Source: an uncultured Alphaproteobacteria bacterium
GTDB lineage: Bacteria > Pseudomonadota > Alphaproteobacteria > Rhizobiales > Rhizobiaceae
Assembly: GCA_929200335.1 (NCBI GenBank)
Contig: CAKMZG010000013.1
Location: forward strand, 1-6,788
Reading direction: 5' to 3'
DNA: 6,788 bases
Shown here: positions 1 to 6,320 of the stretch, piece after piece
Layout of the letters: each line of letters begins with the position of its first letter
Numbering within the stretch: the first letter of the stretch is position 1
Translations under genes and position numbers: made by a program
Notes under the pieces: model-generated
The model's input: only the letters and a program-made list of their open reading frames with translations
Told to the model about the DNA's origin: nothing
The model's database searches: none

Positions 1-1008
1 TTTGCCAATCAAACCTTCAATAGACGGGAAAACATAAAAGGCGCCTTCAGGTTTCAAACAATTGATGCCGTCACATTGATTAAGCATACTGACCACCAAG
101 TCACGACGATCTTGAAACACTTTTCTGCTTTCTTTAATATAGCTTTGATCGCCTTCTAATGCCTCAACAGCTGCCCATTGTGCGATGCTGCAAGTGCCCG
201 AGGTTTGTTGGCCTTGCAATTTGTCCATGGCTTTAATCAATGCCAGTGGGCCTGCTGCATAGCCAATACGCCAACCTGTCATGGCATAGGCTTTTGATAC
301 ACCATTCATGGTAAGGGTGCGCTCATAAAGTTCGCTTTCCACTTGCGCGGGGGTGTAGAATTTTAAGTTATCGAACATTAAATGCTCATACATGTCATCG
401 GTTAAAATCCATACATGAGGATGGCGTTTTAAAACATCAGTAAGGGCTTTCAATTCATCATAAGAATAGGCAGCACCCGATGGGTTGCTGGGCGAATTAA
501 AAATCAACCATTTGCTTTTTGGTGTAATGGCAGCTTCTAAAGTTTCAGCATCCAGTTTGAATTGGTTTTCAATTCGGGTTTCTGCCATTTTTGGTGTGCC
601 ACCACAGATTGCCACCATTTCAGGATAGCTCACCCAATAGGGTGTTGGAATGATCACTTCATCCCCCTCATCAAGAGTTGCCATAAGCGCATTAAATAAA
701 ATTTGCTTGCCGCCAGTACCAACAATAATTTGCTCTGGTTTATAATCTAACTCATTGTCACGTTTGAACTTTTTAGAAATAGCTTCACGCAATTGAGGAA
801 TGCCAGCAACGGGTGTATATTTTGTTTTACCATCTTGAATGGCCTTGATTGCTGCATCTTTAATGTTTTGCGGGGTATCAAAATCAGGTTCGCCCGCGCC
901 AAGCGATATTATCTCGCGTCCTTGTGCTTTCAGTTCTCGTGCTTTTTGTGAAACAGCGATGGTTGCAGAGGGTTTTGCACGGCCAACGGCACTTGAGAAA
1001 AAAGACAT
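1..1008 (-). CDS. aatA: Aspartate (possibly also prephenate) aminotransferase, class I PLP enzyme, C-terminus beyond window
   Basis: The minus-strand frame from ATG at 1008 stays open for 336 codons to the window edge. The family is about 400 residues, so roughly the last 60 are missing, including the Arg that binds the substrate alpha-carboxylate. The protein should transfer the amino group between aspartate and 2-oxoglutarate in the cytosol. Visible motifs are the N-terminal KPSAT (12-16), GEPDFDTP (39-46), GGKQ (99-102), NSPSNPSG (171-178, cofactor Asn175), TDDMYEHL (203-210, Asp204 and Tyr207 contacting PLP) and SKAYAMTGWRIGY (238-250) with Schiff-base Lys239 and phosphate-binding Arg247. 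The sequence follows the Thermus-like subgroup I-beta/gamma closely; many members of that group also transaminate prephenate to arogenate, which cannot be decided here. An AGGA Shine-Dalgarno sits 7 nt before the ATG. It follows radA by 77 bp with no terminator between, so read-through is possible. Confidence 0.93.
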   Translation of the reverse strand, partial: MSFFSSAVGRAKPSATIAVSQKARELKAQGREIISLGAGEPDFDTPQNIKDAAIKAIQDGKTKYTPVAGIPQLREAISKKFKRDNELDYKPEQIIVGTGGKQILFNALMATLDEGDEVIIPTPYWVSYPEMVAICGGTPKMAETRIENQFKLDAETLEAAITPKSKWLIFNSPSNPSGAAYSYDELKALTDVLKRHPHVWILTDDMYEHLMFDNLKFYTPAQVESELYERTLTMNGVSKAYAMTGWRIGYAAGPLALIKAMDKLQGQQTSGTCSIAQWAAVEALEGDQSYIKESRKVFQDRRDLVVSMLNQCDGINCLKPEGAFYVFPSIEGLIGK

Positions 1009-1013
1009 GTTTG

Positions 1014-1019
1014 TTTCCT
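1014..1019 (-). promoter_or_regulatory. Ribosome binding site of the aminotransferase gene
   Basis: AGGAAA on the minus strand, with the AGGA core 7 nt upstream of the ATG at 1008. It supports this start codon, which also matches the usual N-terminus of the family. Confidence 0.6.
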
Positions 1020-1042
1020 ATTTAATTGATTTATATGTTTCT

Positions 1043-1071
1043 AAACTACGCCGGCTTTTCAGTCAGCACAA
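1043..1071 (-). promoter_or_regulatory. Weak candidate sigma70-type promoter for the aminotransferase gene
   Basis: On the minus strand, TTGTGC (1071-1066) and TAGTTT (1048-1043) are separated by 17 bp and would give a leader of about 30 nt before the ATG at 1008. Both boxes match consensus only partly, and alphaproteobacterial promoters are poorly predicted by eye. Transcription from the upstream radA operon is an equally good explanation. Confidence 0.22.
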
Positions 1072-1085
1072 GACAAATTCATGGA

Positions 1086-2474
1086 CTATTTTTGATCGAC
1101 TAAAATTTTTCCTGCCAAATCGGATAATTCTTCAATCTCAATCTTTTCTATATCTAACTTAAGATTTTGTTCCTTAGTATTCTTTGGAAAAAATGCGCGT
1201 TTAAATCCTAGTTTTTCGGCCTCTTTGATGCGACTAAGCGGATGATTAACGGGGCGGGTTGCACCAGATAATCCTACTTCACCAAAGAAGATACTTTGGG
1301 CAGGCAAGGGCTTGCCGCTTAGGGATGAGATGAGTGCTGCTGCAACAGCCATATCTGCGGCTGGCTCTTGGATGCGATAGCCGCCAGCAATGTTAAGATA
1401 AACATCATGCTTACCCAATTGCACGCCGCAATGTGCCTCAAGTACCGCCAATAACATGGATAGGCGTTGACTATCCCAACCAATGACTGCGCGGCGCGGT
1501 GTGCCAAGGGGCGAGGGGGCAACTAGGGCTTGGATTTCAACAAGCAGAGGTCTTGTACCTTCAATGCCAGCGAATACCGCAGTACCGGGCGACTGTTGAT
1601 CTTGATTGCCTAAGAAAAGCGCAGATGGATTATGTACTTGGCGCAGGCCAGAGTGTGACATTTCAAAAACGCCGATTTCATCGGTAGCACCAAAGCGATT
1701 TTTAACTGTGCGCAGGATACGGTATTGATGATTGCGATCGCCCTCAAAATATAAAACGCCATCCACCATGTGTTCTACCACACGCGGGCCTGCAATTTGC
1801 CCCTCCTTGGTCACATGCCCTACAAGTATGACAGCCGTGCCTGAGTTTTTTGAATATTGGATCATGGCTTGGGTTGCTGTACGCACTTGAGTAACTGTAC
1901 CAGGGGCAGAATCCACCCGATCACTCCAAAGGGTTTGAATACTGTCGATGATCACAAGGGCAGGTTTTTTATCCTTGCTGTTTAATTCATCCAGAGTGGC
2001 TAAAATATTCTCCACATTGGTTTCTGTTGCCAGCAGAACATCGGTTTGATCTGCCTCTAAGCGTTGGGCGCGCATTCGAATTTGACCAACGGATTCCTCG
2101 CCTGAAATATAAACGATGGAATGGCCAAGGCGTGAAAATTGTGCCGCCATTTGCATGAGTAGGGTAGATTTACCAATGCCAGGATCGCCGCCTACAAGCA
2201 ACGCAGAGCCGTTTACCACGCCGCCACCACATACGCGGTCGAATTCTGAGATTTTTGAGATGATGCGTGGCGCTTCAATGGTTTCGCCAGAGAGTTCAAA
2301 CAGTTTAGCGGGGCGTCCCTTGCCTAGTTTTTTGCCAGGGCCGGAACCAATACCAGAGTTCACGCTTTCTTCGGTAAGGGTATTCCACTCACCACAAGCA
2401 TCACATTTGCCCGCCCATTGAGTATATGTGGCGCTGCAATTTTGGCAGGTATAGTGTTGTTTAGCTTTTGCCAT
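1086..2474 (-). CDS. radA: DNA repair protein RadA (Sms), branch-migration ATPase
   Basis: A 462-residue protein, the normal length for RadA (about 455-460 residues). RadA is a cytosolic RecA-like helicase that drives branch migration of recombination intermediates. An N-terminal C4 zinc finger has Cys10, Cys13, Cys24 and Cys27. A RecA-type ATPase core follows, with Walker A GGDPGIGKS (95-103, Lys102) and Walker B around VIIDS (174-178, Asp177). The RadA-specific KNRFG motif is at 258-262. The C-terminal part (about 295-460) is the Lon-protease-like domain, which acts as a DNA-binding scaffold and not as a protease in this family, with GEVGLSG at 398-404. The ATG at 2474 places the zinc finger at the expected distance. 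It begins 7 bp after the alr stop, with a weak AAGAG inside the end of alr, so translation is probably coupled to alr. No feature is missing or broken. Confidence 0.97.
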   Translation of the reverse strand: MAKAKQHYTCQNCSATYTQWAGKCDACGEWNTLTEESVNSGIGSGPGKKLGKGRPAKLFELSGETIEAPRIISKISEFDRVCGGGVVNGSALLVGGDPGIGKSTLLMQMAAQFSRLGHSIVYISGEESVGQIRMRAQRLEADQTDVLLATETNVENILATLDELNSKDKKPALVIIDSIQTLWSDRVDSAPGTVTQVRTATQAMIQYSKNSGTAVILVGHVTKEGQIAGPRVVEHMVDGVLYFEGDRNHQYRILRTVKNRFGATDEIGVFEMSHSGLRQVHNPSALFLGNQDQQSPGTAVFAGIEGTRPLLVEIQALVAPSPLGTPRRAVIGWDSQRLSMLLAVLEAHCGVQLGKHDVYLNIAGGYRIQEPAADMAVAAALISSLSGKPLPAQSIFFGEVGLSGATRPVNHPLSRIKEAEKLGFKRAFFPKNTKEQNLKLDIEKIEIEELSDLAGKILVDQK

Positions 2475-2481
2475 GCAGGAT

Positions 2482-3675
2482 TTAACTCTTAAGTTGCTGT
2501 TTCTCAGATTTGCGATAATAACGTGTATAGCGCGTACCCAATTGGGTCAATATTTCATAGCTGATGGTACCGCTGGTCTTAGCCACATCATCAAGGGGGA
2601 TATTCTCGCCCAATAATTCTACCCAGAGGGCATCCTTTTCATAGGCAGCTTGTAATTTATCTTGTGGCAGATTGCTCACATCTATTGCCAACATGTCCAT
2701 AGAAAGCCTGCCAATGAAGGGTAGTTTTTCACCCCATAAGAAGCCATAGCCACTTGTTTGTTCTTGTTTACGCATTGCAACACCAGAGCCGCTGGTTGCA
2801 CGGGGATAACCATCACCATAACCAACGCCAATAAAAGCAAGCGCCATTTCCTTTGGCGCTTCAAAACTAGCACCATACCCAACGGTTTCACCTTTCTTGA
2901 TGGTTCGGATTTGCAAAATGCGACCTTCTAATTTTACCACAGGCTTCATGGTGCTAGCTGCATTGCAATCAGCATTGCCGCCATAAAGTGCAATGCCAGG
3001 ACGTGCCAGATCAAAATGATAATCCTTGCCCAAAAATATAGAAGCAGAATTTGCCAAACTCTTATCCGCTTTTGGAAAATGTTTGATAATTTCTTGATAG
3101 CGCTCAAGTTGAACTTTATTCATGGGATGTTTAGGATCATCAGCGCATGCCATGTGAGACATGATCATGATGGGCGTGATGGATTGAAACATACTTTTAT
3201 CATTCACTAATGTTTCCAGCTCACTCATTGTAATGCCGAGGCGATTGGCACCTGTACCCACATGAAGGGCGCAAGGGCGGCGGGTAGAACGCACTTTCCA
3301 ATAATTTGCCCAAAGTTTAATATCATGCATACTGGATAAAATTGGGATAAGGCCAGCCTCATCATAGCTGGGTAGCGCGCTTTCAAACAGTCCATTGAGG
3401 ACAAAAATCTGTGCATCTCTATTGAGTTTTTTAACCCTAATAGCTTCCTCAAGATTAAACACAAAAAAGTTCTCGCAGCCCTCTAGGGTGAGTGCATTAA
3501 CCACAGGCTCAATGCCAATGCCATAAGCATTGGATTTAACCGCAGGTGCCATAATAGTATTGCCCAATAGACCTTGTAATCTGTGGTAATTGTCCACTAA
3601 GGCCTGCAAATCAATTGTTAATCGCCCAGTTGAAAGGCGGCCATCCGCATATTTAGGAAATAATGTTTTATTCAA
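2482..3675 (-). CDS. alr: Alanine racemase, PLP-dependent, TTG start
   Basis: A 397-residue fold-type III PLP enzyme that interconverts L- and D-alanine in the cytosol, supplying D-alanine for peptidoglycan. The N-terminal TIM barrel holds the cofactor lysine Lys47 in AVKSNAYG (45-52), the PLP-supporting Arg145 in NRLG (144-147), ANSAS (208-212) and RPGIALYG (225-232). The C-terminal beta domain holds the second catalytic base, Tyr267 in VGYGASF, plus GRLSMD (322-327). The start must be TTG at 3675: an in-frame TAA lies five codons upstream and the next ATG is codon 42, inside the cofactor-binding strand. The Shine-Dalgarno is weak (GGA in CGGAC). His138 stands where the Geobacillus enzyme has its carbamylated lysine, and the usual DTGMNRLG reads GTGANRLG here. 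It follows dnaB by 47 bp and precedes radA by 7 bp, consistent with one operon. Confidence 0.96.
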   Translation of the reverse strand: MNKTLFPKYADGRLSTGRLTIDLQALVDNYHRLQGLLGNTIMAPAVKSNAYGIGIEPVVNALTLEGCENFFVFNLEEAIRVKKLNRDAQIFVLNGLFESALPSYDEAGLIPILSSMHDIKLWANYWKVRSTRRPCALHVGTGANRLGITMSELETLVNDKSMFQSITPIMIMSHMACADDPKHPMNKVQLERYQEIIKHFPKADKSLANSASIFLGKDYHFDLARPGIALYGGNADCNAASTMKPVVKLEGRILQIRTIKKGETVGYGASFEAPKEMALAFIGVGYGDGYPRATSGSGVAMRKQEQTSGYGFLWGEKLPFIGRLSMDMLAIDVSNLPQDKLQAAYEKDALWVELLGENIPLDDVAKTSGTISYEILTQLGTRYTRYYRKSEKQQLKS

Positions 3676-3722
3676 GAGATTGTCCGTTTAATAGGAATTT
3701 ATGAAAGTTATTGGATTTCAAA

Positions 3723-5237
3723 TTATTCAATGCGCTCAGGCATATAATCATCTTGCGCCAAATCAGAGAAACGGGTAACTTCTGCCTGAAAGCCAAGTTC
3801 AACAGTGCCTGTTGGGCCGTGACGTTGTTTTGCAATAATCACCTCGGCTTTACCGCGTGCTTTTTCCAATTTTTCAAGAGCGGCTGCATAGCCTTCTGAG
3901 GCTTCATCGCCTAGTTTGTTTTGCAGGTAATATTCATCACGATAAACAAATAAAACCACATCGGCATCTTGCTCGATAGACCCTGATTCACGAAGATCTG
4001 AGAGCTGTGGATGCTTGTCCTCACGGTTTTCTACCTGACGAGAAAGCTGGGAAAGGGCGATAATAGGTACGTTTAATTCTTTCGCTAAAGCTTTAAGACC
4101 AGTTGTGATTTCTGTAATTTCTTGTACACGGTTATCGGTTTTCTTACTGCCTTGCATCAACTGAATATAGTCGATGATGATGATATCAAGACCTTTTTGG
4201 CGTTTTAGACGTCTTGCGCGCGCCGCCAATTGAGCAATAGAAATACCACCAGTTTGGTCAATGTAGAGTGGGATGGAGTTCATCATCTGAGAGCATTGAA
4301 CGAGTTTATTAAAATCACTTTCGGTAATTTCACCCCGGCGAATTTTGCTGGAGGAAATCTCGGTCTGCTCAGCAATGATACGGGTTGCCAATTGTTCTGC
4401 TGACATCTCCAATGAGAAAAAACCAACTACACCACCATTGGCAGCTTTAATAGAACCATCTGCTGATTGTTCAGGCTCATAGGCATGGGCGATATTAAAA
4501 GCAATATTGGTCACAAGCGAAGTTTTACCCATAGCAGGACGACCAGCTAGGATGATTAAATCAGAAGGCTGTAATCCACCCATGCGTTGATCAAGGGTAT
4601 TAAGCCCTGAGGAAAGTCCAGATAGATTGCCATCGCGCTTATGAGCTGCTGCTGCCATATCAACGGCTAGGTTTACAGCTTCACCAAAGCCTTCAAAGCC
4701 ACCCTTTGTTTTACCTTGTTCAGCAACGCTGAAGAGTTGGCGCTCAACTTCTTCGATTTGTTCTGTCGGAGGCAGATCAATAGGCGCATCATATGCGCTA
4801 TTGACCATATCCTCGCCAATATTAATCAGCGCGCGACGTAGGGCTAGATCATAGATGGATTTAGCATAGTCATTAGCATTAATAATGGTTGTTGCTTGGG
4901 AGGATAGTAGCGCCATATATTCCAAAATAGTCATGGAACCCACACGCTCATCTTGGGGCAAGAAGGTTTTAAGCGTAATCGGGTTTGCAACTTTATTCTC
5001 GCGGACCATCTGTTCAGCGATTTCATAGATTTTGCGATGAATAGGTTCAAAGAAATGCTCAGGCTTTAAAAGGTCAGAGACTTTGTGATAAGCGTCATTA
5101 TTGAGCAAAATAGCACCTAAAAGTGCTTGCTCAGCCTCAATATTATGCGGAACTTGACGTTGCAGGGCATTGTCATTTTCAGTGATCGAGACTTCTGAAC
5201 CCGTATGAGGTGGAATAAGTTCTAATGCATCAGCCAT
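3723..5237 (-). CDS. dnaB: Replicative DNA helicase DnaB
   Basis: A 504-residue hexameric helicase that unwinds DNA at the replication fork and recruits primase. The N-terminal primase-interacting domain starts near PHNIEAEQALLGAIL (30-44) and runs to about 170, followed by a linker. The RecA-like motor then begins around GLSSGLNTLD (207-216). Walker A is GRPAMGKTS (232-240, Lys238), the catalytic Glu277 is in FSLEMS, Walker B is IIIIDYIQL (352-360, Asp356), LSQLSR (395-400) carries the sensor Gln397, and DLRESGSIEQDAD (414-426) is the DnaB signature. KQRHGPTG (470-477) carries the trans-acting Lys470 and Arg472. Residues about 252-268 form an extra loop before the FSLEMS strand that Escherichia coli DnaB lacks; from memory, alphaproteobacterial DnaBs have something similar. 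No intein interrupts the ATPase motifs, although dnaB is a common intein site. The ATG at 5237 has only a loosely placed AAGGG upstream. Confidence 0.97.
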   Translation of the reverse strand: MADALELIPPHTGSEVSITENDNALQRQVPHNIEAEQALLGAILLNNDAYHKVSDLLKPEHFFEPIHRKIYEIAEQMVRENKVANPITLKTFLPQDERVGSMTILEYMALLSSQATTIINANDYAKSIYDLALRRALINIGEDMVNSAYDAPIDLPPTEQIEEVERQLFSVAEQGKTKGGFEGFGEAVNLAVDMAAAAHKRDGNLSGLSSGLNTLDQRMGGLQPSDLIILAGRPAMGKTSLVTNIAFNIAHAYEPEQSADGSIKAANGGVVGFFSLEMSAEQLATRIIAEQTEISSSKIRRGEITESDFNKLVQCSQMMNSIPLYIDQTGGISIAQLAARARRLKRQKGLDIIIIDYIQLMQGSKKTDNRVQEITEITTGLKALAKELNVPIIALSQLSRQVENREDKHPQLSDLRESGSIEQDADVVLFVYRDEYYLQNKLGDEASEGYAAALEKLEKARGKAEVIIAKQRHGPTGTVELGFQAEVTRFSDLAQDDYMPERIE

Positions 5238-5327
5238 CGTTCAATTTGCCCTTAAATATTCATTCATTGCGGTTGTCATTGTAGTCACAGGCAATGTTCA
5301 ACCCGTCACATCCTGTCGTGTCTGATA

Positions 5328-5370
5328 CTAGAGCATGATGCGTTTGAATGAATTCAAAACGCCGCTCTAG
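5328..5370. repeat. Rhizobial-type intergenic palindromic repeat (CTAGAGC ... GCTCTAG)
   Basis: Seen directly: perfect 7-bp outer arms, CTAGAGC (5328-5334) and GCTCTAG (5364-5370). Inside is a second stem, GCGTTTGAA (5340-5348) with TTCAAAACGC (5353-5362), which has one bulged A and a 4-nt loop. The following plus-strand bases, ATCCTTTAGTTTGCGCGAAT (5371-5390), resemble the flank that often follows GCTCTAGA in dispersed intergenic repeats of Rhizobium, Agrobacterium and Brucella relatives. Family assignment is from memory of those repeats; only the palindrome itself is certain. Either strand can fold, so in the dnaB leader RNA it would form a stem about 90 nt upstream of the start codon if transcription begins before it. 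Confidence 0.7.
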
Positions 5371-5389
5371 ATCCTTTAGTTTGCGCGAA

Positions 5390-5412
5390 TAGTTTTCATT
5401 TAGATGAAGCTA
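5390..5412. repeat. Small inverted repeat next to the palindrome
   Basis: TAG (5390-5392) and TTCAT (5395-5399) pair with ATGAA (5404-5408) and CTA (5410-5412) around a TTAG loop, with a TT/G internal mismatch. It lies 19 bp beyond the larger palindrome and may be part of the same repeat element. It is short enough to be chance. Confidence 0.3.
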
Positions 5413-5590
5413 CCTAAACGCTACACGCGCTAAAACCTAAAATTGGAGACATTGCCCCATCTTACCCAGATTTATATTTATTAAGCAATTATTACTTTAA
5501 ATGCTATGACGATTTTTTGCCAGTCCCCGTTGTTCACAGCTTCACTATGTTTTTTAACTTATCTGAACAGTTCTCTTGACATGAACATTT

Positions 5591-5623
5591 AAAAAAAAAA
5601 CCGCGCCCCAAAAATGAGGCGCG
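5591..5623 (-). terminator. Rho-independent terminator after rplI
   Basis: On the minus strand, CGCGCCTC (5623-5616) pairs with GGGGCGCG (5609-5602) in an 8-bp stem with one T-G wobble. The loop is 6 nt, ATTTTT, and after one further G comes a run of ten T (5600-5591). It starts 25 bp past the rplI stop codon and works only in the minus direction, since the plus strand lacks a T-run after the stem. It should end the ribosomal transcript before dnaB. Confidence 0.93.
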
Positions 5624-5648
5624 TTCTTAATTAAACAAAAGATAAAGA

Positions 5649-6299
5649 TTATGCTTCGTCTTTGTTTTCTTCTTCTGTAGCTTCTTCTTCAGCTTCCTCA
5701 GATGTTTCGGCTGCAGCCTCGTCACCGATTTCAACTTCATCTGGGTTTTCAAAGATTTCGTCTAAATCGATCTCTTCTTCAGCTTCTTCTTCTGCATAAC
5801 GGTCGCTCTCACGTTTACTTAGGTCTTCACCTTTAGCTTGACGCTCAGCTTCGTCTTCAGAACGAGCAACATTTATAGTCACACTAGCTTCAACTTCTGC
5901 ATGAAGCATGATCATTACTGAATGCAGACCAATGGTTTTAATTGGAATGTTAAGTTGAACTTGGTTTTTAGCAACTGAGAAGCCGCCTTGATCAAGAGTT
6001 TCAGCAATATCGCGTGTTGATACTGAACCGTATAATTGACCAGTTTCACCAGCAGAGCGGATGATGATATAGCTGTTGCCATCAAGTTTTGAGGCAACGC
6101 CAGCTGCTTCTTCTTTACGCTCAAGGTTACGGGCTTCTAATTGAGCACGTTCAGCTTCAAAGCGTGCTAAATTTTCCGCATTCGCACGAAGTGCTTTGCC
6201 TTGTGGTAAAAGGTAGTTACGAGCAAAGCCATCTTTAACTTTTACAGTGTCGCCCATTTGGCCAAGACGCGGAATGCGTTCTAATAGAATTACTTTCAT
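5649..6299 (-). CDS. rplI: Large-subunit ribosomal protein bL9 with long acidic C-terminal tail
   Basis: A 216-residue bL9, which binds 23S rRNA near the base of the L1 stalk and helps maintain reading frame. The N-terminal rRNA-binding domain shows the family signature: MKVILLERIPRLG at the start, then VKDGFARNYLLPQGKAL (21-37). A lysine/arginine/glutamate-rich connecting helix spans about 41-70. The C-terminal domain runs to about 146, with GQLYGSVSTRDIAE (87-100) and IKTIGLH (120-126). Typical bL9 ends near residue 149. Here about 65 extra residues follow, and 26 of the last 47 are Glu or Asp. Alphaproteobacterial bL9 proteins commonly have such acidic extensions, though this one is at the long end. 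The ATG at 6299 has a strong AAGGAT 7 nt upstream. The gene follows the DUF2232 gene by 21 bp and ends in a terminator. Confidence 0.97.
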   Translation of the reverse strand: MKVILLERIPRLGQMGDTVKVKDGFARNYLLPQGKALRANAENLARFEAERAQLEARNLERKEEAAGVASKLDGNSYIIIRSAGETGQLYGSVSTRDIAETLDQGGFSVAKNQVQLNIPIKTIGLHSVMIMLHAEVEASVTINVARSEDEAERQAKGEDLSKRESDRYAEEEAEEEIDLDEIFENPDEVEIGDEAAAETSEEAEEEATEEENKDEA

Positions 6300-6306
6300 C
6301 AGTTTT

Positions 6307-6312
6307 ATCCTT
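6307..6312 (-). promoter_or_regulatory. Ribosome binding site of rplI
   Basis: AAGGAT on the minus strand, 7 nt before the ATG at 6299 and within the short gap after the upstream gene. It is the clearest Shine-Dalgarno in the window, as expected for a highly translated ribosomal protein gene. Confidence 0.7.
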
Positions 6313-6320
6313 TTCTAATG

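Larger units (their letters stand above)
5238..5590. other. Gene-free leader between the rplI terminator and dnaB
   Basis: About 350 bp without a credible gene on either strand; open frames here are only a few codons long. It must carry the dnaB-alr-radA promoter because the upstream rplI transcript is terminated. I could not pick one pair of promoter boxes with confidence: the stretch 5465-5515 is very AT-rich and could be an upstream promoter element, and a minus-strand TACAAT at 5280-5275 lacks a properly spaced partner. The region also holds the palindromic repeat and the small hairpin listed separately. Near 5570-5586 lies an imperfectly explained inverted repeat, GTTC-N9-GAAC. Confidence 0.6.

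Noticed and set aside
839..1162. A 107-codon plus-strand open frame crossing the aminotransferase start and the radA end
   Set aside because: It is antisense to two clearly conserved genes, has no recognisable domain and no good ribosome binding site. It is a shadow of the coding frames.
4430..4490. The extra DnaB loop (residues about 252-268), considered as an intein remnant or insertion
   Set aside because: It is only about 17 residues, in frame, lies between Walker A and the FSLEMS strand and not inside a motif, and alphaproteobacterial DnaBs appear to have a comparable loop.
5530..5538. TTGTTCACA, resembling a DnaA box upstream of dnaB
   Set aside because: It has two mismatches to TTATCCACA, occurs singly, and has no neighbouring boxes or AT-rich unwinding region. 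It is not evidence of an origin.
5565..5586. GAAC and GTTC words resembling an alphaproteobacterial LexA (SOS) box
   Set aside because: The alphaproteobacterial box is a direct repeat GTTC-N7-GTTC. Here the spacing and orientation are wrong (GAAC-N14-GAAC and GTTC-N9-GAAC), and the site abuts the rplI terminator.
5560..5588. A 9-codon minus-strand open frame starting with ATG just after the terminator, considered as a leader peptide
   Set aside because: It lies directly behind the terminator, has no Shine-Dalgarno, and has no composition suggesting attenuation.
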